Shown piece after piece: positions 45,288-56,680 of a stretch of 64,000 nucleotides of DNA. The DNA lies in the NCBI GenBank assembly GCA_027577595.1, contig JANBRJ010000041.1, positions 1-64,000 of the forward strand. Direction: 5' to 3'. The stretch is from Coemansia sp. RSA 487. Lineage: Eukaryota > Kickxellomycota > Kickxellomycetes > Kickxellales > Kickxellaceae. The notes under the pieces are model-generated. The model was not told the origin of the DNA. It saw nothing but the letters and a program-made list of their open reading frames with translations, and ran no database searches. Position 1 is the first letter of the stretch, and each line of letters opens with the position of its first letter. The position numbers were made by a program, and so were the translations under genes.

Positions 45288-46694
45288 ATGTCGATGTCCT
45301 TGTATTCCAAGCAATTGCTGACAGAAGGGACTAAATTCCGTGTCCTCTGTTTCATGTTCCGGTTCTTCAAGCTCGATGAAAACAATATTGCGACGCTAGC
45401 AAACCAGACAGGCACTTCATTTGAGCAGCTTCTAGGACATCTTGTAGCCAACCAGTCGAACTTGCAAAGTGCTGGTGAATCTCTCAAACCCGTGCTCGAA
45501 TCATTTATCAGCAACCAAAACTCGAGAATTTTCTGTGCACTGGCTGATCTATACGAATGGTACAGAACAAACATGGGCTTTGACATTCTTCAGCTGACGC
45601 TCAAGCATATCAACAGCATATTTAGGCGGCCTCCGTACGAGTTGCGTCCATATACGCGGGAATTGACGTATGCGCAAAGGCTGATTATGATTTTCCATGT
45701 CTGCGATCCAGGCACTTGGGGCATCTTGGCCAGCGCATACGAGCTTCTGTACCGGTCACAGTTTGGCAAAGCGTGGGAGGACAAGGAAAAGTTTCTTCCG
45801 CCAACTCGAACCAACTCCCGCATGATCCCAGCCGATGCGCTGAGAACCATTCAAGAGTGTATGTCAACAAAGATCGTTGTCCCCTCATTGTCGCAGGACT
45901 CGTCAGACTCGGAAGCGTCATTTGATCTGGCCACGGTTGATTTCAGAAGCAATGTGCTTGGACCGAGTACGCGCGACGGAAAGATCGTCAAAAGGAGAGC
46001 GTTCTCCGCCGTCTCTAAAACAAAGGCTGTAAGGGCCCTTATGATGGCCGCTAAAGCTTCATCCTCGTCGCTCCCATCGTCTGCATTGGATACTGCTGCT
46101 CCCAAGCAGCGCAGTATCTCATTTGCTGCCAGCAGCTCGGGTATGAATACCCCATGGAAGCCAGCGTTTTGTACAGGTCCTGCTGAATTCCAGAGGCAGT
46201 CATTGCTTCTCAGCGCAGCAAACCCATTTGAGTACCCTGCAAACTGGCTAACTACTGCGACTGCATCAATTCCTATTCAGAAAAACGACGGTGCATTTTC
46301 TACAAACAGCCAAGGCTCTTTTAACGGGCTTAGCTTCAGCCAAGCGCAGCCAACATTCAGTAGCAGCAACATTAGCATACAACAGCAGCAAGCGTCATTA
46401 TCATCATCGGCATCGTCGTCGCAGCTGAACAATTTATTTGGGCTTAACAGCAGCGAGATTCCATGTGCGCTGAGTCTTGCAACAAGCCTAGCTGTGCCAT
46501 CGGTAGTCTCTTCTACGCCTGCATATCCCGAAAAGCTTTCTCAGCAGATGCTTATTTCCAATGGCTCGCAATTCAACGACACGACTGGTGTCAGCAGCCT
46601 TGCGTCGTCCAGCGAAATGGTGTCCAAAGAGAATAACCCATTGTTCGGGAACCTACCATTTAACGCATCTCTGATGAACGGCTTTTCACAATAG
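45288..46694 (+). CDS. Hypothetical protein, Ser/Asn/Gln-rich C-terminus
   Basis: 468 residues, not recognised. The first 210 residues are mainly helical and look folded (KFRVLCFMFRFFKLDENNIATLANQTG, FCALADLYEWYRTNMGFDILQLTLKHIN, LTYAQRLIMIFHVCDPGTWGILASAYELL). The rest is low complexity with Ser, Asn, Gln and Phe, and NPF/NLF-like pieces (AANPFEYP, NNLFGLN, NPLFGNLPF). A stretch KIVKRRAF could be a nuclear signal. No membrane span and no signal peptide. The first ATG was taken as the start. The stop lies about 200 bp from the convergent stop of the next gene. It could be a further transcription-associated protein, but nothing in the sequence proves that. Confidence 0.75.
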   Translation: MSMSLYSKQLLTEGTKFRVLCFMFRFFKLDENNIATLANQTGTSFEQLLGHLVANQSNLQSAGESLKPVLESFISNQNSRIFCALADLYEWYRTNMGFDILQLTLKHINSIFRRPPYELRPYTRELTYAQRLIMIFHVCDPGTWGILASAYELLYRSQFGKAWEDKEKFLPPTRTNSRMIPADALRTIQECMSTKIVVPSLSQDSSDSEASFDLATVDFRSNVLGPSTRDGKIVKRRAFSAVSKTKAVRALMMAAKASSSSLPSSALDTAAPKQRSISFAASSSGMNTPWKPAFCTGPAEFQRQSLLLSAANPFEYPANWLTTATASIPIQKNDGAFSTNSQGSFNGLSFSQAQPTFSSSNISIQQQQASLSSSASSSQLNNLFGLNSSEIPCALSLATSLAVPSVVSSTPAYPEKLSQQMLISNGSQFNDTTGVSSLASSSEMVSKENNPLFGNLPFNASLMNGFSQ

Positions 46695-46898
46695 CTATTG
46701 TAAATGATAAAGCACATAAATCACAGCGCGCTTTTGTTGTTTTAATTTCGTTTACAGCTGTATCTTCATACGCTTCATCTATTCATTTCTACATTATTCA
46801 ATTTCATTTAAACTTGAGAATGAAAAAACAAATGCTTTGAAACAGAAAGAGGAAACAATAGAAAAAAAGACAAGATAAACGAGAAAAATATTTATGTT

Positions 46899-47558
46899 TT
46901 AAGACTGACACTTGTCAAACACCTTTGCAAACGTATCCAGAAACACTTCGGGAGTCTCAGCACCTGAGATGCCAAAACGATTGTTGATAATGTAGAAAGG
47001 TACGCCGCTTATCCCCAGATCCTGGACACGAGCAGCCTTCTCCTTCACCTCATCCACGCCTTCGTCGGATTCCAAATACTTTGCAATTTCCTGGCGGTCT
47101 AGGTCACCGTCCTCGGCGGCTGCCAGCAGGACCTGGACATCGCCAATATCCTCCTCATTCTCAAAATATCTGTGCATCAGCGATTCGACAACCTTTTCCT
47201 GACCCTCTGCACCCTTCTGGCGCACAGCGTAGTCGATCAGGCGGTGCGAGTCCAGAGTGTTTGACATCTTCCCAGAAAACTTGAACTCGATACCGTCGGC
47301 CCTTCCTGCCTCCGACATGCGCTTGATAATAGCTTCTGCGCGGTTGCCAAACTTCTTTTGGTATATCTCGGCTTTATCCAATCCTTTGCCAATCTGTGTG
47401 TCCAACTGGTACGGCAGGTAGTCGATGTTTACGGCGAATTCAGGCCATTTTTCTCTGGCCAAACTTACGGCTTTTTCCAGCCGCCGCTTGCCCACGTAGC
47501 ACCACGGGCAAACGGTGTCAAGAACAATACTAATGTCTAGAGTTTTTTCCGAATCCAT
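46899..47558 (-). CDS. FrnE/DsbA-like thioredoxin-fold oxidoreductase
   Basis: 219 residues. The N-terminus ISIVLDTVCPWCYVGKRRLEKA carries the CPWC active site at residues 17-20. The all-helical insert of the DsbA/FrnE family follows (MSNTLDSHRLIDYAVRQKG), and near the end comes the cis-proline loop GISGVPFYIINNRFGISGAE with the FrnE-type ISGAE. No signal peptide, so a cytosolic enzyme is expected. It probably acts as a thiol-disulfide oxidoreductase, isomerase or glutathione-dependent enzyme like bacterial FrnE and 2-hydroxychromene-2-carboxylate isomerase relatives. Length is normal for the family and all key residues are present. Its 5' end faces the 7.2-kb desert. Confidence 0.93.
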   Translation of the reverse strand: MDSEKTLDISIVLDTVCPWCYVGKRRLEKAVSLAREKWPEFAVNIDYLPYQLDTQIGKGLDKAEIYQKKFGNRAEAIIKRMSEAGRADGIEFKFSGKMSNTLDSHRLIDYAVRQKGAEGQEKVVESLMHRYFENEEDIGDVQVLLAAAEDGDLDRQEIAKYLESDEGVDEVKEKAARVQDLGISGVPFYIINNRFGISGAETPEVFLDTFAKVFDKCQS

Positions 47559-50500
47559 AAATGTGAAATTATAAAGAGAGGGAAGGTTTCAGAAAAAAAA
47601 AAGTTTCATTCAAATTGGAGAAAATAGGGGAAAGCATTATTCAACAGAATAGCAGCTGTTACCCACTTGCGCTTTTATTAAGGGAGATTTTGGAGTACAT
47701 GTGGTGTTCGTCGGCCCATCGGAATCGATGACAAAATCCGATGATAAAGATTTGTAATAGGATAACTGACTTTAATTGCATCTGCTTACAAATCAAAAAT
47801 TATGCTTGCTAATCATAATTTTAGTTATTGATAATTTAATTATCACGTGAGTTGTCAACGTTTGCTTGGTCAGCAAGCTCACAGACACACATACTCTGGT
47901 TTATCCATTGGCGTCACTACTACCTTCGGCAAGAGAAGCGGGTTAATAGGAAATCAGAAGAAAAACTGCTTACAATTCTTGATAAATTCATTGCGATCCT
48001 TCGAATCAAATTTTCAAGCGTTTGATTTTGCTTAACACCTCGGAATCACTCCGATATACTCACTTTTCGAATAAAGAGATGGGTGGCAATGTGAATCACC
48101 TCGTGTTCGTGGTTGGTGTGTGCGCGCAAACGATGAATGAAAGCATACGCAAAAGCTAATCGTGCATTAATCAACTGTATATTCGACTCATTTATTTATT
48201 TGTTTGTTTGTTTGAGCGCACAAATGTGTTTTTGTTTAGCGCCGTATACACCAAGCTAATGTCACATATTACATACAACTACATACATGAGCTAGGAGAA
48301 AATATACGTGTGTTTTTTGTACTCAATCAAAGCATTCGTTGCCCATATAACAATATACAATTCGCACACAAAACATACACAATCATCTCTTATTTTCACA
48401 TATTTTGCTTGGATGCATGCGTGCTATGTTTATGCTTTCTATTTACATTGTTTTGAGCACGCGCGATAACGTTTTTAAAATGAAAAATAATGCGACATAC
48501 TCGATGTATTGGCGACAAAAAATCGAAAGAAACAAATATATGCAGAGCGAATGGGACCTCTTTACATAAATACATTTGCTCTCCAATCAAAAAAATTATA
48601 TGGATGCCTAAAAGTACATAAATTGAAAATGTCACTTGGGAAACGAGAGCCCTTTTTTAAAAAAAAAACAATTATTTTCTCCGTGTGTTAATCATCAAAC
48701 TAGAAAATGGAAGAGCGAAGAGGGATGACTTTGGCGTTACAGTTGTAGCTGACTGCTTTTTGTTTAGGTTTTAGGCGCAACACGGAATCGGAAAATAATC
48801 TTGTGCTTTCTGGGTTGTGATATCCAGATTGATAGAATGAATTGTAATCACATGCATAGTTTTTTCCCTTGTAAATGGTACTCTAAACATCGCAAAATAC
48901 AGATAATGTGATGTGAACGTGTGGTGCAAATCATATTCATCTTCTCAATTGTCGTTACTACTTGGCGCAACATACCAATAGGAAAAAGGGGTATTGTACA
49001 CATGTACGCCATGTGAACCTTTTTTCCTCTTGTTTTTTTGTTTTTTTTTCAAGGGACATGAGGATATCATATGTTTGAAGGGTCTTGTGTTTCTAATACA
49101 TGTTTTCATTTTGGTGTGAGCTTACATGTGAGCTTTGTTGTTATGTACATTATAAATATGAAAAACGATACAGAACCCTTGTCGTGACACTGCAAGGGAT
49201 ATGAAGACGATATAAAAGTGACACAGGTACAAGGATGGTACGTATCTGTCCTGTGACTAGGGTCTGAGACAGTGTTGTGCGTATGATACGACCCCTTTTT
49301 TGTTTGTTTCCGGTTTAGTGATGTATCAGGAGGATGGAGGAACGGAACAAACATCCTTTGCTAGGTGCATGTATCTATTGTTTCTCCAAGCAACTGTATT
49401 ATTGCAATGACATGACATCCTCAAGGATTTCTATTCTCGAGAAAAAGACATTAAAGACATATTGGTATATTGACACTGCAAGCGGAGGGCGATGTTTATT
49501 GAAGTGCGATTGCAACAACCAAAAATTGGAAATTAAACATGTTTTTATTGCATGGAGAAAATAGACGATATGTCGTTGCTGCGCTATGACGTTTATCTGC
49601 AACTTTTTTTTTAAATATTTTCTTCCGTTCAGAACTAACCCAAGCATAAATTAAAAAAGTAAATAAAACAAACAATCTCGCTTTGTTAAATCCTAAGGAA
49701 TAAAATAATCTAGTCTATATTTTCTTTTGAAATGATTCACATCATATTTCCTCCCCCCTAAAAATGCTTGTTAAAGATGTAATGAACTGGCATACTTGTA
49801 CTTTAATTGTTGCAGGAAAAATCGTGAAATAAATCGCAACGATAGATTTATATTTGCAAATATGTTGATTCTGCAGCGTTGAGCAAATTCCGACAAAGCT
49901 TTCAATTCATTTTTCGAGAACCAAAATGCAAAAGCTGACGAATTTGGCCGTAAGCAAATTATCTACTTCCTTTATTCAACCAAGTGCATGCAAATGTAAT
50001 GTGCGTTCAAATTTCACTGGGGGAGGAGAAAAGGTAAAAAATGGAAGCGCATTTTCTATTGTACACGCGTGTATGTGTGTTCCAAACTGCTGCATAAGGT
50101 AAAAATTACAATTCAAGTGCCAATATTTACTTCCTTCCAGTCAATCTGCAGATAAGCTGCAACGTATAAATGTATACGTATTTATGCTGATTGAGGATAC
50201 TGAGAAAAACGTGGAAACTTGTTTTGAACCCAAGCAAATGCTGCACTATTCCATACATAAAGTGACATGGAACGGACAATCTTTTTTCCTTTTATCGTAG
50301 TTGCACTGCAGGGCACAGCGTTCTTTCACTCGATATACAAACCAAACCAAGTATAAAAAGAGCAACCGTTATCCGTAAGTATATATTGTTACTGAACACA
50401 ATCGTCAGGGGAGCAATCCTGCTTCAGTCTCAAAGATACAACGAGAGAAGACAAAGAGATGCGTGAGATATCTGCAGGTGTATTAGGTGTCACGCTTTTT

Positions 50501-53500
50501 TTCCATTGTTGCTGCAACTTCAAAAAAAAGCTACAATAAACAATTCAAAGCTATCCTTAGAAGATGCATGAGGATGGCCAGTAGACATGCATTTCAAGCT
50601 GTGGAAAGATAAACAAGAGCCGCAAAAAACAACAAAAAAAGCAAGGATTGCAGCCATCTGCGAGAGGAATAAGGAAAGCCAAAAAATTTTCAAAAACAAA
50701 ATGAATGGCCATTGTGTCAAAAAGTAAAAAATAGCATTTTTCTTCGTGCAGTATTTTATTCCTTTTGCTTAGTTGTTTGTCACCTTACCATGTGATATGG
50801 TAGACACAGCTATTTTTCGAATAAACAAGTGACGAGCGAAGCATACGGCACACGTTCCGTTTTTTAAAAACAGTGGCAAAAAGGCAAGAATCGTTTTGCT
50901 ATAATCTTTCATGTATGTTTTGCTTTTTATCGTATGCACAGATACACATGTGTCGAAGGTGTTTGGGATTTACGCCGCCCACCATATCTCCGCAATAGAA
51001 AACGATTGTCAGCCGTTTTTGTGGTTCAGAGTTGAAGGTAAAAAAGAACCTTGTGCTCTGTCATAATGAAAAATAACATTGTGTAGTCATTATTTTTTTT
51101 GAACAGAAATGTAGTTGTTGTGAGCAGTGACGAAACAGGAACGAACAAAAAGCGATCATTATCAATTAATACAAGTCGAGCAGACGAAACAACCTAATCT
51201 CGTTGTCATGAATAGGCGGAAAGGCAAACAAAGATTGTCTTTCTTTTCAAAATTTTACCCATCTATCAACCGTCCATACAAGTGTATTTCTAGATCCACA
51301 GTGATTCTCTGAGAAGGAAAAAACAAAAGAAAACAGGTGGTCTGAAAGTGCGGAGTATAAAAGAAGGTTTGCCGAACACACTTTCCGTATGCAACCTATT
51401 GGACCAAAGATAAAAGCCATTGAAAAGAGATCGGCGTTATGCGCTGGTCTTTTTTTTGCATTTGCTTTTGCTGTTGTGTTGGTGACACCTTCAAAGTTGA
51501 AGAGAAAAAAGATCAAAACAAGAACGTGGTTGGCATTTTGATCCACTTTTTTCGCAGAAAGCTTCAAAAGCAGGATGGTGACTATTTCCGCATTCGTTTT
51601 TTGGAATTTTGACGTCAAGATATGGATGCGTGCATTTTTACAAAAAACCTTGTACCGAGGATGGGCAAAACAATGACATACTAAAGTTTACGAAAAACAG
51701 GTGGCGAAAAAGGGAACGCTCAAAAGACAAACGAAAACTCTTCATGTCCGATTGCACAGGCTTTAAGAGATGGGATTTGGCCCGCATTTTCCCACTTGGT
51801 TTTGCAAAAAAATGCATGGTTTTGTTGTTGTAAAGCAACAATTACGTAGTACAAGCAAAAGTGTCTTTGATAATGCATTTGCTAAACAGACATTTTGCGC
51901 TTACTGATTCGATGGTTGTTTTTACATGTGCGGTGATTCCGTGCGGATGAAGGTGGAGGGAGACTGAAGAAGCCACACTACATGTGCAAGATTTTTCTTT
52001 TTGCCAATTCCGATTCAAGCAAAAGCAAAAGAAAACCTGATTTTGTTTATTTGTTTGCTTGGTCGGAGAAATGGGCGATTTGACTTTGACATCTGTTCTG
52101 TTACCCATGATGACGAAATGTCAACTTACATTTCAACATAGTTTATGTGGGGAGGAAAGGATGAAAAGGAGAGGAGAATGCGATGATTCTTTTGAAAAGC
52201 GAGAAACTAATCACAATTGGTGATGTCATTTCAGGAACAAGAGCGATACCAATCAGTTCCACATTTTTTTCCATTGGTAAAAATAAAAGTCGAATATTTT
52301 TGAATCTGCGCTTTTGAAAGCGGATCTCAAAATCGGAACAAATCAATAATGATCATGATCCGAGTTAAAAGATAGAGAAAACCCTCTGGCAAGATCCAAA
52401 GCGGTAGGCATCATGCATTGGGGCTGAAGCATGACAACAGCAGCCAAAAAAGGAAAAATCGGAGTGAGGAAGAGGGGAAGGCGATCCTGTCTTGCACAGC
52501 AAAGGCACAAGTCAGAACAGAAATAAGAGATGGAAAATGACAAAAAAAGATAAAGGAAAATGGCAATCCGTTGACCCATTTTTGGCGATCGCCCAATATT
52601 ATCAGGCAGATAGAGCAGAATCAGGTGGCCCTACCTGAACACTCACCTCAGCAGCAAAAGCAAGGCCAGCACGCGCGTGTGTATGCGTGGGTGGATGGAC
52701 GGGTCAGATGGGGACGTATGTGACCCATGGTGCAGGATGTCGGCGGAATGCGGACGAAGCACAGCGGGCCCCCTCCTTCCACGGCTGGCGACCCCCCTCT
52801 CTCATGGCCATGCATTTTGGGCAGACGAACCACCCTGTTTCCGTCATGTCCAGCGCTAGCAACTACATACACAAGGCGTGGCGACAGAGCAAAAGAGGAG
52901 AAGCTTGAAGAGACGGCGTGTTGCGTGCATATGACGGAGGCGGGATAGATGAGCAGCTCGCATTCCATGTGTAGGAACGAGGAAGTGGTGTAATGGTAGT
53001 GCAGGATACATGCGAAAGTAAAATAAGGAGGATAACAGGATACGGCATGCGCGGGAGAGAGGTTGGGCAAGGGAGCTGGGAGAAGGGGAGGGGAATAATG
53101 CCCACCCCTGCTTGCTCCTTAAAACTCCATCTTCCCGCTGCTTCTTCGAATCGTCCTGGCCAAAACCAAAAGCTCCTTTCCTCCTGCTCTCTGCCAGGTT
53201 CTTCTTCATCCCCTCTTTCCAGCACAATCTTGTCTAACTTTACTTGTTCTGCTAAGCCCAGCAACTCGGTCTTCTTTCTTCTTCATACTCCTCGTGCCTT
53301 GCTGCAAATCCACAAACCCAACTTTTCTTGTTTGGGACTAACTCCTAAAAAGGTTCCCTTATTCATCTGACTTTTTATTTCTAAGCGGCTTCCATTGACC
53401 TTGCTCACGCGCTCTCCAAAAAACCAACTCTGTCTTTCTCCTTCTTATTTTACTCTTGTACTTTTTTCTATTTTAAAAAAGCCGCCCTAGCACTATACTT

Positions 53501-54797
53501 TGTTGTGTGGATTTATTCCTTCTCTCGCTTCTGGCTATTTCATAAAGGTAAGCGCCATTGTAGTTCTTGTGCTATTTTCCTTCGCAAAGCCAAGCCCTGC
53601 TCAACTGCATAGCTAGGCGGATGAAGGCTGTTGACTTTTCCCCTCCGTTAATGAAAAATGGCATGCGCTTGCTTGTTTGCGGTGGACGAAAGGCAAAAGT
53701 CTCCTTATTCCATGCCAAGTTGTTTATCAACTGCCACCAGCAAAAGTCCTTTCTTTCCCACACACAAACACAATCATTGTTGCGCCTTGCTCCTCTCTCC
53801 CCCATTATCTTCATCACCATTTGTACGTACATACACATACATGGAGGAGTATGTGCGGGTACCTCGGAGAAAAAAAACCACCCACTAGCTTGTGTCTTTC
53901 CATATATCTTTTTCTTCGTTCGCTGTGCTGTCATATTAAGACAAGCCCAGCTTTTTTCCGACTTTGCCCATCTATGAACACAACAGTCACCACCCCTTTT
54001 CCGTTTGGATGTCTATGCCAAGTGACCACCAACATGTCGAAAAAGACTTTTCCGTTTCTACATGGATCACAAAGCACAAAGACCTGCCTTTTATGGCCTC
54101 TGTTGGCTTTTTATTCTCTATTCCTCGCTTTCTTGATGAAAGAGAAACTACCCAACTCATTTCTTTTAATGTGGCAAATATAATTTTTCCAAAGCCTTTG
54201 TACAAGCCCAATTATTTCTACTCCAAGTGACTTGTTCAATCATGCGAACAAACATGCACACATCCATGTACACATATAGATGAAGACAAGTAGAAACTTC
54301 CCCCTCATTTTTCTTCATAACATATAGTTCGGACTCTTCAATGCACCCAGACACATGTAATGCCTACATCTAATTTACTTCTATGACTTGGGGCAGCTGG
54401 GGGGTTTTTTTGTTGAGCTTCTGTTATTTTCGTTCAGACATTTTTGGGTTTAGTTGTCTCCTTTTAACGCTGCTTTTCCAAATGGGCTTTTTCTTTGGTG
54501 CGATATATTAAGAGAATCCGCACCTGCTTTTTTTTCCTCCATTAGTCCTTTTTTTCTCTTCACTTTTTTCTTTCAGCATTTCTATTCTACCTTTGAAAAG
54601 TCTGTTCTATTTTTTTCCTATAAGGCAAATTTGTACTGTGCTTCATTATTCCTTTCCTCTGGAATCGCTTGTCTAAATAGCCTTACTTACTAACATTTAG
54701 GATATTTTATAAAATTTCCTAACAAGCTACACTTGTTCTGCATATAGTTTGTACATCTTTTTCTCTGCGAAAGGAATACTGTAAAGTCAGCCAAACA
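47559..54797. other. 7.2-kb gene desert with pyrimidine-rich leader
   Basis: The longest gene-free stretch. No ORF carries recognisable domains. From about 53.1 kb to 54.79 kb the plus strand becomes strongly pyrimidine-rich and contains a probable leader intron for the next gene. The rest is AT-rich without visible repeats, tRNA or rRNA. It lies between divergent 5' ends, and so could be regulatory. Confidence 0.45.
53548..54700 (+). other. Probable 5'-UTR intron of the short Myb/SANT-like gene
   Basis: Donor AAAG/GTAAGC at 53548. Branch point TACTAAC at 54688-54694, followed six bases later by acceptor ATTTAG ending at 54700. The start codon follows at 54798. All signals are in the right order and spacing, but no transcript evidence is available. 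Confidence 0.4.
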
Positions 54798-55994
54798 ATG
54801 GACCGCTTAAACGTATACATGGGGCCATACCATCGCTCGTTGCTCACCGAGAACCTGACCCAAAAAAGTTGGGTTGAGGCCGAGCAGCAGCAGGCAGGTG
54901 AAAAGTCGCCAAAGCCCAGCATGACTACTCCACTGGCGCAGACCTCAAAGTCCATCCGCGTGCACCACCTGCATGCAGCGCCAAACCATGGAAGTGTAGC
55001 CAGGCTGCCTCCCATTTCATCGCTGTGCGACGCCCCTGCTCCCACTACCAGCAACAACGGTGCTGCTGCCGGGCGCCCTATCGCCCATCCGCAGCGCTAC
55101 TATCATGCTGTACAGCAGCAACTACAGCCACAGCCACCGCACCACCAGTTCAGCTACCGCAACCACTACCAGCAGCACCAGCCGCCGCCACTTGTGCCGC
55201 ACCTATCCACCGGTACTATAAGCAGCTCACCGCTCTCTCCGTCCACTCCTGTGCATTCGCAATATTCAGTGTACCACCGTGACGGCAGACCCCCCGCCCT
55301 TGCGATGCCCTCTCTTGCCAGCCCCACAGTATCGCTGTCCTCGCCCTCAGCATCGCCAGTAGGTAACGCCACCTATAAGCGTGCTCTTGACGAACCAGCG
55401 TTATATGGTGCCGATGCCAAGATGCCAGCACGCAAGCGGTCGAGACACGCGTGGCCAGCCAACATGACGCGGCAGATAATCAATGTGCTTCTGGACGAGT
55501 TTCTGACGGACTCTGCGTTCCGCACGACAATCTACCGGAGTCGCGAGGAGCGCGACCATAGGTTCGAGCCCTCAGGCCGGTCCATCCTTGAGGAGTACAA
55601 CAAGGTGCAGAACATGAGAAGGCGGTACTTTATTCCACTCAGCTACCTGCTGCAGTGGGACAAGTTGCGTAACTTGGAAGAATCCACTGATGGCACAATG
55701 CATGTGCGGCAGCGTACTAATCTTGAGAAAAAGCTGGCCAAGCCATTGGAGCGCTCCAGATTACAGATGATCTTTTGTTCGGCTATGAAGAAGAACGGCG
55801 ATATGATACCACAGTATGAAGACGATGAGGAGGAGGCTGTCGATGAGGCTGTTAACGGGAAGCCTGTGTTTGAATTGGATATCTTTGTGTCCGAGCTGAA
55901 GCGCAGAGACGTTCAGCTGTGGTCCAGGGGCGTTGATGCTTTCCATGCTTGGGTGTCGCGTAAGTGTTCGATTGACTTTATAATCAACCACTGA
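54798..55994 (+). CDS. Myb/SANT-like family protein, member 4 (short form)
   Basis: 398 residues if unspliced. The first 210 residues are His/Gln/Pro/Ser-rich. After a nuclear-signal-like ARKRSRHAW, residues about 215-290 hold the Myb/SANT-like segment (MTRQIINVLLDEFLTDSAF to EEYNKVQNMRRRYFIPLSYLLQW), matching the protein at 36.8-40.1 kb. Then FELDIFVSELKRRDVQLWSRGVDAFHAWVS matches the paralogue's next block. The C-terminal core of the other members is absent. A perfect donor GTAAGT lies at 55960-55965, 30 bp before the stop, so the last codons may be spliced out, but I found no downstream exon resembling the family core. Either a truncated paralogue or a DNA-binding-domain-only regulator. 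Confidence 0.75.
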   Translation: MDRLNVYMGPYHRSLLTENLTQKSWVEAEQQQAGEKSPKPSMTTPLAQTSKSIRVHHLHAAPNHGSVARLPPISSLCDAPAPTTSNNGAAAGRPIAHPQRYYHAVQQQLQPQPPHHQFSYRNHYQQHQPPPLVPHLSTGTISSSPLSPSTPVHSQYSVYHRDGRPPALAMPSLASPTVSLSSPSASPVGNATYKRALDEPALYGADAKMPARKRSRHAWPANMTRQIINVLLDEFLTDSAFRTTIYRSREERDHRFEPSGRSILEEYNKVQNMRRRYFIPLSYLLQWDKLRNLEESTDGTMHVRQRTNLEKKLAKPLERSRLQMIFCSAMKKNGDMIPQYEDDEEEAVDEAVNGKPVFELDIFVSELKRRDVQLWSRGVDAFHAWVSRKCSIDFIINH

Positions 55995-56680
55995 AACCCA
56001 AATCTCTTCCCCCTCCTTTCTCCCGCAAAGGAAGAAGCGCACACTTTTCTCCCCTTCGCTCTCCTCCCCTCTTCGCTCTCCCCCTCCCATTTGCACCTTT
56101 AGTCTCCCTCCTTGCTTTGAAGAGGGGGTGTAATTGGTGGAGAAAGGGTTTGGCTTGATTAGGAGAGAAACCCATCCCTTTTTCGTTTGTCCACAAGTGG
56201 GATAAATTGGGAATGGCTTTCTGTATCTATTCTTACATGCCCTATGTGGGAAATACGTCGTCTCATACGTTGACTGGAAAGAATGGAGGAGGAATTGTTT
56301 CTTTTTTTGGACTTTTGACCAAACATGTACATTTATCTTTTTTATCTTTTTTTTTACGTGACAATTTTCCAGCCTTTAGCCTAAAAATATCAAATATGTG
56401 CTTAAAAAAAGAAATTAATTTTTGGCTAAAGAAATTGCGCCTTGTTTAAAAATCTCCTATTCTGTTGTGAGTTTTTGAATTATTGTATTATGCATTTACT
56501 TGACAAGAAATGCACAAGCAGAACAATACATTTGCGTTTTATAAAACATAAAACTCACAATCGCAATGTCACATGTATTAGTGCAAGTGATGCTGACAAG
56601 TGCGTCCAAAACAAACAATGATATGCATCAATAGAGGCGAAAATGATTAAAAGAAAAGTGGCATACAGGATAAAAAAAAG
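55995..56680. other. Intergenic region between convergent genes
   Basis: Could include the last exon of the short Myb/SANT-like gene; the best acceptor is TTTTCCAG at about 56365, which would add about 25 unrelated residues. Otherwise pyrimidine- then AT-rich, nothing recognised. Confidence 0.35.
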
